From: Comamonadaceae bacterium
GTDB lineage: Bacteria > Pseudomonadota > Gammaproteobacteria > Burkholderiales > Burkholderiaceae_C
NCBI GenBank assembly: GCA_947476465.1
Contig: CANJQN010000022.1
Span: 1-64,000, forward strand
Direction of reading: 5' to 3'
DNA length: 64,000 bases
Each line of letters begins with the position of its first letter. Within the stretch, counting starts at the first letter, position 1. The notes under the pieces were generated by a model. It ran no database searches. It was given only the letters and a program-made list of their open reading frames with translations, and was not told the origin of the DNA. The position numbers and the translations under genes are program-made. Positions 17,846-26,313 of this stretch are shown here, one piece after another.

Positions 17846-19099
17846 GTGCGCCTGTTGGTCGTCAGCCAGTATTTCTGGCCCGAGAATTTTCGCGTCAACG
17901 ACCTCGTGACCGAGTTCGCGGCGCGCGGCCACGCGGTGACCGTGCTCACCGGCTGGCCCAACTATCCGGCGGGCCAGGTGTTTCCCGAATTCCGGGCCGA
18001 CCCAGCCGCCTTCGCCACCTTCAGCGGCGCGCGCGTGGTGCGCGTGCCGCTGCTGCCGCGCGGCCAGGGTGGTCTGCGCCTGGCCCTCAACTACCTCAGC
18101 TTCGCGCTGAGCGGCATGCTGGCGGGCGCCTGGAAGCTGCGCGGCCAGCACTTTGACGCCATCTTCGTGTTCGAGCCCTCGCCCGTGACGGTAGGCCTGC
18201 CGGCCATCGTGCAACGCTGGCTCAAGAAGGCGCCGCTGGCCTTCTGGGTGCTCGATCTGTGGCCCGAGACATTGGAGGCCATCGGGGTGGTGCGCTCCAA
18301 GAAGGTGCTGGGCATGGTCGGTTCGCTGGTGAGCTTCATCTACCGCCGCTGTGATCTGATGCTGGCCCAGTCGCGCAGCTTCATGCCGCAGATCGGCCGC
18401 TACGCCGGCGCCACCGAGGTGCGCTACTTTCCCAGCTGGGCCGAGGCTGTGCACGAGGCCGGCGAGGCGCCGCCCGCGCCCGAGGTGCGGGCCGCACCCG
18501 GCGCCTTCACCATTGTGTTCACCGGCAACATCGGCGAGGCGCAGGACTTTCCCACCGTCCTGGACGCCGCCGAGCGGGTAAAGACCTCGGCCCCGCAAGT
18601 GCGATGGATCATCGTGGGCGACGGGCGCATGGCCGCCTGGGTGCAGGGCGAGGTGCAGCGGCGCGGCCTGCAAGAGCAGGTGCTGTTGCCCGGGCGCTTT
18701 CCGGTCGAGCGCATGCCGTCGTTTTACCGCCATGCCGACGCGCTGCTGGTGTCGCTCAAGCCCGAGCCGATTTTCGCGATGACGATTCCCGGCAAGCTGC
18801 AGTCCTACCTGGCCGCCGGCCTGCCGATCCTGGCGATGCTGGACGGCGAGGGTGCCAGCGTGGTTCGCGATGCCCGGGCCGGTGTGGCCAGCCCCGCTGG
18901 CGATGCGCGGGCGCTGGCCGAGGCGGTTCTGCGCCTGGCTGCCACAGCGCCGGCGGAGCGCGCCGCGATGGGGCAGCGCGGGCGCCAGGTGGGCGCTGCC
19001 GAGTTCGGCCGCGTCCGCCAGATCGACAAGCTCGAAGCCTGGCTGGCTGAACTGGCGGCCGGCGCCCGCCCGGGCCGCGCACAGGAGCCGCAGCCATGA
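17846..19099 (+). CDS. wbuB: Glycosyltransferase family 4, WbuB-like (probable L-FucNAc transferase)
   Basis: A 417-residue GT-B glycosyltransferase beginning at GTG (VSQYFWPENFRVNDL), a start shared with WbuB proteins that transfer L-fucosamine derivatives. The C-terminal half has the nucleotide-sugar region (IVFTGNIGEAQDF, LSL-type P-SKL equivalent KLQSYLAAGLPI). No strong Shine-Dalgarno is seen, and the gene begins eight bases after the epimerase stop. Position straight after the FucNAc genes supports the donor. It overlaps the next gene by ATGA. Confidence 0.85.
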   Translation: MRLLVVSQYFWPENFRVNDLVTEFAARGHAVTVLTGWPNYPAGQVFPEFRADPAAFATFSGARVVRVPLLPRGQGGLRLALNYLSFALSGMLAGAWKLRGQHFDAIFVFEPSPVTVGLPAIVQRWLKKAPLAFWVLDLWPETLEAIGVVRSKKVLGMVGSLVSFIYRRCDLMLAQSRSFMPQIGRYAGATEVRYFPSWAEAVHEAGEAPPAPEVRAAPGAFTIVFTGNIGEAQDFPTVLDAAERVKTSAPQVRWIIVGDGRMAAWVQGEVQRRGLQEQVLLPGRFPVERMPSFYRHADALLVSLKPEPIFAMTIPGKLQSYLAAGLPILAMLDGEGASVVRDARAGVASPAGDARALAEAVLRLAATAPAERAAMGQRGRQVGAAEFGRVRQIDKLEAWLAELAAGARPGRAQEPQP

Positions 19100-20052
19100 T
19101 GCTGGTCACCGGCGCCACCGGATTCGTCGGCCAGGCCTTGTGCGCGCAGCTGCGCTCGCGCGGGCTGCCCTTGCGCGCGGCCAGCCGCCGCGCCGCCGCG
19201 GGCTGCGTGGCCGTCGGCGCACTGGACGCGCACACCGACTGGAGCGAAGCCCTGCACGGGGTGGACCGCGTGGTGCATCTGGCCGCCCGAGTGCATGTCA
19301 TGGCTGAGCAGGCCGCCGACCCGCTGGCCGAGTTTCGCAAGGCCAACGCCTTGGCGACCGAGCGCCTGGCGCGCCAGGCGGCGGCTGCGGGCGTGCGCCG
19401 CTTCGTCTTTCTCAGCTCGATCAAGGTCAACGGCGAAAGCACGGCACCGGGCCGGCCCTTCACCGCCGACGACACCCCGGCACCCCAGGACCCTTATGGC
19501 GTCAGCAAGCTTGAAGCCGAGCGGGCGCTGCAGGCCGTGGCGGCCGAGACCGGCATGCAGGTGTGCATCCTTCGCCCACCACTGGTCTACGGGCCGGGGG
19601 TGCGCGCCAACTTCCGCCGCATGATGCGCTGGGTGGCGCGCGGCGTGCCGCTGCCGCTGGGCGCCGTGCGCAACCAGCGCAGCCTGATGGCGCTTGGCAA
19701 TCTGGTCGACCTGATCATCACCTGCCTGGACCATCCGGGCGCGGCCAACCAGGTGCTGCTGGCCGGCGATGGCGAGGACCTTTCCACGCCCGAACTGCTG
19801 CGCCGCGTCGCCGGGGCGCTGGATACCCGGGCGCGGCTCGTTGCGGTGCCGCCTGGGCTGCTACAGTTTCTGGCTGGCCTTGCGGGCAAACGGGCGGTCG
19901 TCGACCCGCTGTGCGGGTCGCTGCAGCTGGACATCGGCAAGACCCGCTGCCTGCTCCAGTGGACGCCGCCCGTCGGCATCGACACGGCACTGCGCCGCAC
20001 AGCGCAAGAATTCATTCAATCGGGTGGCCGCACCACCCACAGGGATCAGTAG
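19096..20052 (+). CDS. NAD-dependent SDR epimerase/reductase (WbpV-like)
   Basis: A 318-residue extended SDR with TGATGFVG at the N-terminus and a SYK active site (LSSIKVNGES and DPYGVSKLEAE). It resembles the WbpV group, which reduces UDP-4-keto-6-deoxy-GlcNAc to UDP-QuiNAc. Since WbpM in this cluster makes that keto sugar, D-QuiNAc is a possible product. A plain UDP-sugar 4-epimerase is the alternative. Confidence 0.8.
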   Translation: MMLVTGATGFVGQALCAQLRSRGLPLRAASRRAAAGCVAVGALDAHTDWSEALHGVDRVVHLAARVHVMAEQAADPLAEFRKANALATERLARQAAAAGVRRFVFLSSIKVNGESTAPGRPFTADDTPAPQDPYGVSKLEAERALQAVAAETGMQVCILRPPLVYGPGVRANFRRMMRWVARGVPLPLGAVRNQRSLMALGNLVDLIITCLDHPGAANQVLLAGDGEDLSTPELLRRVAGALDTRARLVAVPPGLLQFLAGLAGKRAVVDPLCGSLQLDIGKTRCLLQWTPPVGIDTALRRTAQEFIQSGGRTTHRDQ

Positions 20053-20060
20053 GAGTAACT

Positions 20061-21392
20061 ATGGAGCGCATCGCCGCACCGCGCGAAACGGACAAGACCC
20101 CGTTCGCGCCGCAAGCCACCGACTCGGCGACGAAATACGGGCTGCCGCAGGAGGTGAAGTACTGCGCCTGCTGTGTCATCTCAAACCAGCGTCCGAACTC
20201 GGCGGTGGAATACAACCACACCAAGGATTCCAAGAAGACGACCATCGCCTTCGGCGAGGACGGTGTCTGCGACGCCTGCCGCTTCGCCCTGCGCAAGAAG
20301 CAGGGCATCGACTGGGACGAGCGCGAGCGCACCCTGCGCGAGCTGTGCGAGCGCCACCGCAGCAAGGACGGCAGCTACGACTGCATCGTGCCCGGCTCGG
20401 GCGGCAAGGACAGCTTCTACGCCTCGCACATGCTGCGCACCCAGTACGGCATGCACCCCATGACGGTCACCTGGGCGCCGCACATCTACACCGACTGGGG
20501 CTGGAAGAACTTCCAGGCCTGGATCCATGCTGGCCACGACAACCTGCTGATGACGCCCAACGGGCGGGTGCATCGGCTGCTCACGCGCCTGGCCGTGGAC
20601 AACCTGTTCCACCCCTTCCAGGCCTTCATGTTCGGCCAGAAGGCGCTGGCGCCCAAGATGGCGCTCTTGCACAAGATCCCGCTGGTGTTCTACGGCGAGA
20701 ACGAGGCCGAGTACGGCAACCCCATCGGCGACACCGAATCGGCCAAGCGGGACTGGTCGTACTTCACCGCGCAAGACCAATCGAATGTCAGCCTGGGCGG
20801 CGTGACCGTGGCCGACCTCAAGAAGCACTTCGGCGTGGCGCAGCAAGACCTTTTGCCCTATCTGCCGGCCAACCCCAACGAGATCGAGGCGCAGAAGGTC
20901 GAGGTGCATTACCTGGGCTACTACCTCAAGTGGCACCCGCAAAGCTGTTACTACTACGCTGTCGAGCACGGGGGCTTCCAAGCCTCGCCCGAGCGCACGC
21001 CCGGCACCTACAGCAAGTACAACAGCATCGACGACCGCATCGACGACTTCCACTACTACACCACGGGCGTCAAGTTCGGGATCGGCCGCGCCACCTATGA
21101 CGCCTCGCAGGAGATCCGCTCGGGCGACATCACCCGCGAAGAGGGGGTGGCCCTGGTCAAGCGTTTCGACCACGAGTGGCCCGAGCGCTTCGCGGAAGAA
21201 ATCTTGCGCTACCTGAGCATCCCGGCGCAGGAGTTCCCCGAGGCCAGCAAGATGTTCGAGCAACCCATCATGGACCGTGAGTATTTCCGCAAGCTGGCCG
21301 ACACCTTCCGCTCGCCCCACCTGTGGAAGTGGGAAGACAGCCGCTGGGCGCTGCGCGACGCGGTCTGGCACGACAAGCACCAGATGCGCTGA
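20061..21392 (+). CDS. wbpG: N-acetyl sugar amidotransferase (WbpG/LfnA family)
   Basis: A 443-residue PP-loop ATP pyrophosphatase-type enzyme that converts a sugar acetamido group to an acetamidino group, with ammonia supplied by HisH2/HisF2. The PP-loop SGGKDS is at residues 113-118. Cysteine pairs CACC near residue 35 and CDAC near 70 suggest a zinc site. A clear Shine-Dalgarno (AGGAG, 20051-20055) sets the start. Related LfnA/WbuX proteins act on L-FucNAc and PtmG/LegA-type relatives on nonulosonic acids; both substrates are made in this cluster, so the target is open. Confidence 0.92.
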   Translation: MERIAAPRETDKTPFAPQATDSATKYGLPQEVKYCACCVISNQRPNSAVEYNHTKDSKKTTIAFGEDGVCDACRFALRKKQGIDWDERERTLRELCERHRSKDGSYDCIVPGSGGKDSFYASHMLRTQYGMHPMTVTWAPHIYTDWGWKNFQAWIHAGHDNLLMTPNGRVHRLLTRLAVDNLFHPFQAFMFGQKALAPKMALLHKIPLVFYGENEAEYGNPIGDTESAKRDWSYFTAQDQSNVSLGGVTVADLKKHFGVAQQDLLPYLPANPNEIEAQKVEVHYLGYYLKWHPQSCYYYAVEHGGFQASPERTPGTYSKYNSIDDRIDDFHYYTTGVKFGIGRATYDASQEIRSGDITREEGVALVKRFDHEWPERFAEEILRYLSIPAQEFPEASKMFEQPIMDREYFRKLADTFRSPHLWKWEDSRWALRDAVWHDKHQMR

Positions 21393-21407
21393 GTACGCAA
21401 TCACGTC

Positions 21408-22169
21408 ATGCGAAACCTGCGCATCATTCCCCGGCTCGACATCAAGGGCCCGAACCTGATCAAGGGCATCCACCTTGAAGGCCTGCGCGTGATGGGCGAC
21501 CCGCACGCGTTCGCGCTGCGCTACTACGAGGCCGGCGCCGACGAGCTGGTGTACATGGACATCGTGGCCAGCCTGTATGGCCGCAACAACCTCAGCGACA
21601 TCATCCGCCGCACGGCCGACCAGGTGTACATCCCGATCACGGTGGGCGGCGGCATCCGCTCGGTCGACGACGCCCGGCTGCTGCTGCGCTCGGGTGCCGA
21701 CAAGGTGGCGATCAACACCGCGGCCATCGCCCGGCCCGCGCTGGTGACCGAGGTCTCGCGCCGTTTCGGCTCGCAGGCCATGGTGTTGTCGGTCGAGGCC
21801 AAGCAGGTCGCGCCCGGCCAGTGGGAGGCCTACACCGACAACGGCCGCGAGCGCACCGGCCTGGACGTGATCGAGTGGGTCAAACGCGGTGTGGAACTGG
21901 GGGCCGGCGAGATCCTGCTCACGTCCGTGGACCGCGAAGGCACGCGCAAGGGTTTTGACATCGACCTGGTACGCCGCGTCAGCCGCGCGGTGCCGGTGCC
22001 GGTGATCGCCAGCGGCGGCATGGGCACGTTGGCCCATTTCATCGAGGCCGCGCAAGACGGCGAGGCCGACGCCATCGCCATGGCCGACGTGCTGCATTAC
22101 CAGCGAATGACGATTCCCGAGATCCGCGCCGCCGCACGCGAGGCCGGGCTCGGCGTGCGCAAACTCTGA
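21408..22169 (+). CDS. hisF2: HisF-like partner of sugar amidotransferase (HisF2)
   Basis: A 253-residue (beta-alpha)8 barrel of the HisF family. Asp11 (RLDIKG) is kept, but residue 130 is Glu (VLSVEAKQV) where imidazole glycerol phosphate synthases have the second catalytic Asp. VGGGIRS and IASGGMG are intact phosphate-binding loops. No other his gene is nearby, and the wbpG-hisF-hisH order is the one known from O-antigen loci, so it probably channels ammonia to WbpG and does not serve histidine synthesis. Confidence 0.9.
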   Translation: MRNLRIIPRLDIKGPNLIKGIHLEGLRVMGDPHAFALRYYEAGADELVYMDIVASLYGRNNLSDIIRRTADQVYIPITVGGGIRSVDDARLLLRSGADKVAINTAAIARPALVTEVSRRFGSQAMVLSVEAKQVAPGQWEAYTDNGRERTGLDVIEWVKRGVELGAGEILLTSVDREGTRKGFDIDLVRRVSRAVPVPVIASGGMGTLAHFIEAAQDGEADAIAMADVLHYQRMTIPEIRAAAREAGLGVRKL

Positions 22170-22176
22170 CAAGCTG

Positions 22177-22827
22177 ATGGCCGCCAAAGAGATCACCCTG
22201 CTGGACTACGGCATGTGCAACATGCTGAACGTGGCCCGTGCCTTCGAGCACATGGGCGCGCAACTGCGCATCACCGAAGACCCGGCCGACGTCGCCACCG
22301 CCGAGCGCCTGGTGGTGCCCGGCGTGGGCGCGTTCCAGAACAGCATCCATGAGGTCACCTCGCGCGGTTTTGGCGACGCGATTCGCCGTTACGTGGACAC
22401 CGGCAGGCCGCTGCTGGGTATCTGCGTGGGCATGCAGATTTTGTTCGAGGGCAGCGAAGAATTCGGCGACCACGCCGGCCTGGGCATCTTGGCCGGCCGG
22501 GTCAAGGCCATCCCCGCCACCAGCATTGACGGCCAGCCGCAACGTGTGCCGCACATCGGCTGGAATCATCTGGTCGCGCCCGCGACCGGCCGTGACTGGC
22601 AGGGGACTTTGCTCGAGCCCCTGCGCGGCAAGGACCCGGCGGTGTACTTCGTGCACTCCTTCGCGGCCGAACCGGCGGACCCGGCGGACCGGCTGGCCGA
22701 TTGCCTCTACGGCGGCCACCGCATCTGCGCCGCCGTGCAGCGCGGCAACGTCATGGCCACCCAGTTCCACCCTGAGCGCAGCGGCGAGACGGGGCTGGCG
22801 GTGGTGCGGCATTTCGTATCACTGTGA
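22177..22827 (+). CDS. hisH2: HisH-like glutamine amidotransferase (HisH2)
   Basis: A 216-residue class I glutamine amidotransferase. The catalytic Cys is in LLGICVGMQ and the His and Glu in QFHPERS. PGVGAF near residue 48 is the oxyanion-side motif. It would release ammonia from glutamine for the HisF2/WbpG pair. It begins eight bases after the hisF2 stop. Confidence 0.92.
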   Translation: MAAKEITLLDYGMCNMLNVARAFEHMGAQLRITEDPADVATAERLVVPGVGAFQNSIHEVTSRGFGDAIRRYVDTGRPLLGICVGMQILFEGSEEFGDHAGLGILAGRVKAIPATSIDGQPQRVPHIGWNHLVAPATGRDWQGTLLEPLRGKDPAVYFVHSFAAEPADPADRLADCLYGGHRICAAVQRGNVMATQFHPERSGETGLAVVRHFVSL

Positions 22828-22831
22828 TCGC

Positions 22832-23533
22832 GTGAAGACACTGGCCATCATTCCCGCACGTGGCGGCTCCAAGCGGTTGCCGGGCAAGAATGTGCGGCCC
22901 TTCCTGGGGCGTCCGCTCCTGCACTGGTCGATCGACTTCGCCCGCGATCTGGGCCTGTTCGACGAGTTGCAGGTGTCCACCGACGACGAGGCCATCGCGC
23001 AGTGCGCCCGCGATGCGGGGCTGGCCGTGCCCGCCCTGCGTCCAGCCGAACTCGCCACCGACACCGCAGGCAGCGCCGACGTGGCCATCGACCTGCTGCG
23101 CAAGGCACAGGCGCAGGGCCGCGAGTTCGATTGGGTGGCCCTGCTGCAACCGACCTCGCCGCTGCGCGAGCCCTTGCGCTGGCAGCGCGCCTTTGAGCTC
23201 GCGCGCGCCGGCGGCTGCGATGCGGTGGTGGGGGTTTCGCCAGTGCGCGACCATCCGGCGCATGTGCTGCGCATGGAAGTCGACAGCGCCCTCACGCCCT
23301 GGGGCGGCGCCGAGGGCCTGCGCCAGCGCACGCAAGATCTGCCGCCGGCGGTGCGCGTCAACGGCAGCCTGTATCTGGTGCGCAGCGAGGTGCTGATGGC
23401 CCAGGGCACCTTCTTCCCCCCGGCCACGCGCGGCGTGCTTTGCGACCAACCCTGGGAAGATGTCGACATCGACACCGAAGCCGACTGGGTGGTGGCCGAT
23501 GCGCTGGCGCGCCACTACGGGAGAACCGCTTGA
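22832..23533 (+). CDS. CMP-nonulosonate cytidylyltransferase (NeuA/LegF-like)
   Basis: A 233-residue acylneuraminate cytidylyltransferase. The N-terminus TLAIIPARGGSKRLPGKN is the CTP-binding signature, and LQPTSPLR and the late DVDIDTEADW are family landmarks. The start is GTG at 22832, four bases after the hisH2 stop. It activates the nonulosonic acid made by the next genes with CMP. Legionaminic acid is more likely than sialic acid because of the 6-deoxy, 2,4-diamino pathway in the cluster. Confidence 0.9.
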   Translation: MKTLAIIPARGGSKRLPGKNVRPFLGRPLLHWSIDFARDLGLFDELQVSTDDEAIAQCARDAGLAVPALRPAELATDTAGSADVAIDLLRKAQAQGREFDWVALLQPTSPLREPLRWQRAFELARAGGCDAVVGVSPVRDHPAHVLRMEVDSALTPWGGAEGLRQRTQDLPPAVRVNGSLYLVRSEVLMAQGTFFPPATRGVLCDQPWEDVDIDTEADWVVADALARHYGRTA

Positions 23534-24561
23534 CCACCTTCATCATTGCCGAGGCCGGCGTCAACCACAACGGCGACGAGGCGCTGGCGCTTGCCCTGGT
23601 CGACACGGCGGCGCAATGCGGCGCCGACGCGGTGAAGTTCCAGACCTTTTCCGCCGACAAGCTGGTGCGCCCTGGCGCCGAGAAGGCCGAGTACCAGAAG
23701 CGCCAGACCGGCGCGGGCGACCAGTGGGCCATGCTCAAGGCGCTGGAGATGTCACCCGCATTGCATCGCAAGCTGGTCGCGCGCTGCGCTGAGGTGGGCA
23801 TCGAGTTCATGTCGACGCCGTTTGACGAAGAGGCGGCCGACTTCCTGTTGTCCCTGGGCATGAAGCGCATCAAGGTGCCCTCGGGCGAGATCACCAGCAC
23901 GCCCTTCCTGCGCTTCCTGGCGGCCAAGGATTGCCCGCTGATCGTCTCCACCGGCATGGCCGACCTGGCCGAGATCGAGGCGGCCATGCGCGTGATCGCG
24001 GACACCCGCCGCGAGCTGGGCTTTGGGGCGCCGATGGAGGACATGGTGACGGTGCTGCATTGCACCTCCAACTACCCGGCCGCGTTCGCCGACGTGAACC
24101 TGCGGGCCATGACCACCATCGCCCAGGCCACCGGGTTGCCGGTGGGCTACTCCGACCACACCCTGGGCATCGCCGTCTCCACAGCGGCGGTGGCGCTGGG
24201 CGCCTGCGTGATCGAAAAGCATTTCACCCTCGACCGCACGCTGGCCGGCCCCGACCACGCGGCCTCGCTGGAGCCGGGCGAGCTGGCCGCGATGGTGGCG
24301 CAGATCCGCGCCGTCGAGGCCGCCCTGGGCTCACCGATCAAGCAGCCCACCGCGTCCGAGCTGCCGGTGCGCGCGCTGGTGCGCCGCAGCGTCACCACCG
24401 TGCGGCCGATCGCGCAAGGCGCGGTGCTGCGGGCCGAAGACTTCGCCTTGCTGCGCCCGGGCGATGGCATCGCCCCCGCCGAGGCACAGCGTGTGCCGGG
24501 CCATCGGGCGCGCCACGCGATCCCCGCTGGCACCACGCTGCGGTGGTCCGACCTTAAATGA
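23530..24561 (+). CDS. Nonulosonic acid synthase (NeuB/LegI-like)
   Basis: A 343-residue enzyme that condenses phosphoenolpyruvate with a 6-deoxy-2,4-diacetamido mannose (legionaminic acid) or ManNAc. The TIM-barrel domain starts FIIAEAGVNHNGDE, with KFQTF, MSTPFD, KVPSGEIT and GYSDHT; the C-terminal 60 residues are a SAF/antifreeze-like domain (RRSVTTVRPIAQGAVL). The start is TTG at 23530, overlapping the neuA stop (TTGA). There is no other start before the conserved region. Confidence 0.92.
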   Translation: MTTFIIAEAGVNHNGDEALALALVDTAAQCGADAVKFQTFSADKLVRPGAEKAEYQKRQTGAGDQWAMLKALEMSPALHRKLVARCAEVGIEFMSTPFDEEAADFLLSLGMKRIKVPSGEITSTPFLRFLAAKDCPLIVSTGMADLAEIEAAMRVIADTRRELGFGAPMEDMVTVLHCTSNYPAAFADVNLRAMTTIAQATGLPVGYSDHTLGIAVSTAAVALGACVIEKHFTLDRTLAGPDHAASLEPGELAAMVAQIRAVEAALGSPIKQPTASELPVRALVRRSVTTVRPIAQGAVLRAEDFALLRPGDGIAPAEAQRVPGHRARHAIPAGTTLRWSDLK

Positions 24562-25694
24562 ACCCCCGCCGCGTCGCCTACATCAGCGGCACACGGGCCG
24601 ACTTTGGCCTGATGCAGGCCACGCTGGAAGCCATTCACCACGACCCGCGTCTGGCGCTGGGCATCATCGCCACCGGCATGCACCTGTCGCGCGATCACGG
24701 ACACACGCTGGACGACATCACCGCCAGCGGTCTGCCGCTGTGGGCCACCGTGCCGGTGGTGATGAACCCGCCCACCGGCGCCACCATGGCCCGCAACCTC
24801 GGCCTGATGCTCGCCGCCTTTGTGCCACTGCTGCAGGCGCACCGGCCAGACGTGGTGCTGTTGCTGGGCGACCGCGGTGAGATGCTGGCCGGCGCGCTGG
24901 CCGCCATCCACCTGAACATTCCGGTGGCGCACATCCACGGCGGTGAGCGTTCCGGCACGGTCGACGAACCGGTGCGGCACGCGATCTCCAAACTTTCGCA
25001 CTTTCATTTCACCGCCACCGCCCAGGCGCGCGAGCGGCTGGTGCGCATGGGCGAGACGCCCGAACACATCTGGGTGACCGGTGCGCCAGGCCTGGACGGC
25101 CTGCGCGAGCTGGCCAGCATCCCGCGCGAGGCCTTGCTGGCCGGCGCGGGCATCGCACCGGGCGAGCGGGTGGCGCTGCTGGTGTTTCACCCGGTGCTGC
25201 AGGAAGCGGCGTCGGCCGGCGCGCAGGCCCAGGCGGTGCTGGACAGCCTGCAGGGGCAGGGGTTGCGTGTGGTGGCGCTGCGGCCCAATGCCGATGCGGG
25301 CAGCGACGCGATTCGCCAGGTGCTGATCGAGCGGCACCGGGCCGGCCAGCTGCACCTGGCCACCCATTTCCCGCGCCGGGAGTTTGTCTCGTGGATGGCG
25401 GCCGCCGACCTGATGGTGGGCAACTCCAGCGCCGGCATCATCGAGGCGGCCAGCTTCGGCACGCCGGTGGTGAACATCGGCCTGCGGCAGAACCTGCGCG
25501 AGCGCAATGCCAATGTGTTCGATTGTGCGGCCGAGCCTGCCGCCATTACCCAGGCGCTGGTGCGCGCGCTGCAACACGGACGCTTTCCGATCGAGAATGT
25601 GTATGGCGACGGCGCGACCGCGCCGCGCATTTTGCAGCGGCTGGCCATGCAGCCGCTGGATGCACAGCTCCTTTTGAAAACCAATGCCTACTGA
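24558..25694 (+). CDS. Hydrolysing UDP-sugar 2-epimerase (NeuC/LegG-like)
   Basis: A 378-residue NeuC-family enzyme. The start RRVAYISGTRADFGLM, GDRGEMLAGALAAIHLNIPV, HIHGGERSGTVDEP and the C-terminal GNSSAGIIEA are family motifs. In the legionaminic pathway it converts UDP-diNAcBac to 2,4-diacetamido-2,4,6-trideoxymannose with release of UDP. The start overlaps the neuB stop (ATGA) and the gene overlaps neuD by 11 bases. Confidence 0.92.
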   Translation: MNPRRVAYISGTRADFGLMQATLEAIHHDPRLALGIIATGMHLSRDHGHTLDDITASGLPLWATVPVVMNPPTGATMARNLGLMLAAFVPLLQAHRPDVVLLLGDRGEMLAGALAAIHLNIPVAHIHGGERSGTVDEPVRHAISKLSHFHFTATAQARERLVRMGETPEHIWVTGAPGLDGLRELASIPREALLAGAGIAPGERVALLVFHPVLQEAASAGAQAQAVLDSLQGQGLRVVALRPNADAGSDAIRQVLIERHRAGQLHLATHFPRREFVSWMAAADLMVGNSSAGIIEAASFGTPVVNIGLRQNLRERNANVFDCAAEPAAITQALVRALQHGRFPIENVYGDGATAPRILQRLAMQPLDAQLLLKTNAY

Positions 25695-26313
25695 TTCCAT
25701 CCTGATTCTGGGCGCCGGCGGCCACGCCAAGGTGGTGCTCGATGCCTTGCTGCGCCAGGGCTTGCGCCGCGCGGGCGTCGAGGTGGCCGACGACGGCGTG
25801 GCGCTGCAAGGCCGCGAATTTCTGGGGGCGCCGGTGCGTACGCTGGCCGCTTGCATGGCCCGGCGTTTCCATGTCGCCATCGGCGCCGCAGCCGCCCGTG
25901 AACGCGCCTTCGGGCGGCTGCGCGGCCAAGGGCGCGTGGCGCTGTCGGTGCTGCACACGGCCGCCAGCATCTCGCCGCTGGCGGTGCTGGGCGAGGGCGT
26001 GTTTGTCGCCGCGCAAGCCGTGGTGGGGCCCGCCGCCCAGTTAGGTGAGGGCGTCATCGTCAACCACGGCGCGGTGGTCGACCACGACTGCGTCGTCGGC
26101 GCGTTTTCCCATATCGCGCCCAATGCCACCCTCGGCGGTGGCGTGACGATCGGCCGGCGCGTCCTGGTGGGCGCCGGGGCCACGCTGCTGCCCGGGGTGC
26201 GGGTGGGTGATGACACCATCATCGGCGCGGGCGCGCTGGTGGCGCGCAGCATCGATGGCGGGGGTACCTGGATCGGTGTTCCGGCGGCGCGCATGAAAGA
26301 CAAGGAAGCTTGA
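25684..26313 (+). CDS. NeuD/PglD-family sugar acetyltransferase
   Basis: A 209-residue acyltransferase with an N-terminal Rossmann-like UDP-sugar domain (SILILGAGGHAKVVLDAL) and a left-handed beta-helix from about residue 95. His in VNHGAVVDHDC is the probable catalytic base. It would N-acetylate the C4 amine to give UDP-diNAcBac (PglD/LegH role). Acetylation of the final nonulosonic acid is an alternative. Confidence 0.9.
   Translation: MPTDSILILGAGGHAKVVLDALLRQGLRRAGVEVADDGVALQGREFLGAPVRTLAACMARRFHVAIGAAAARERAFGRLRGQGRVALSVLHTAASISPLAVLGEGVFVAAQAVVGPAAQLGEGVIVNHGAVVDHDCVVGAFSHIAPNATLGGGVTIGRRVLVGAGATLLPGVRVGDDTIIGAGALVARSIDGGGTWIGVPAARMKDKEA

Noticed and set aside
20181..22196. A 671-codon minus-strand frame opposite wbpG and hisF2
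   Set aside because: Spans two genes with strong motifs on the plus strand; no ribosome binding site or family match.
21408..22827. hisF and hisH as histidine biosynthesis genes
   Set aside because: No hisA, hisI or other his gene is next to them; they follow wbpG as in O-antigen loci, and HisF residue 130 is not Asp.
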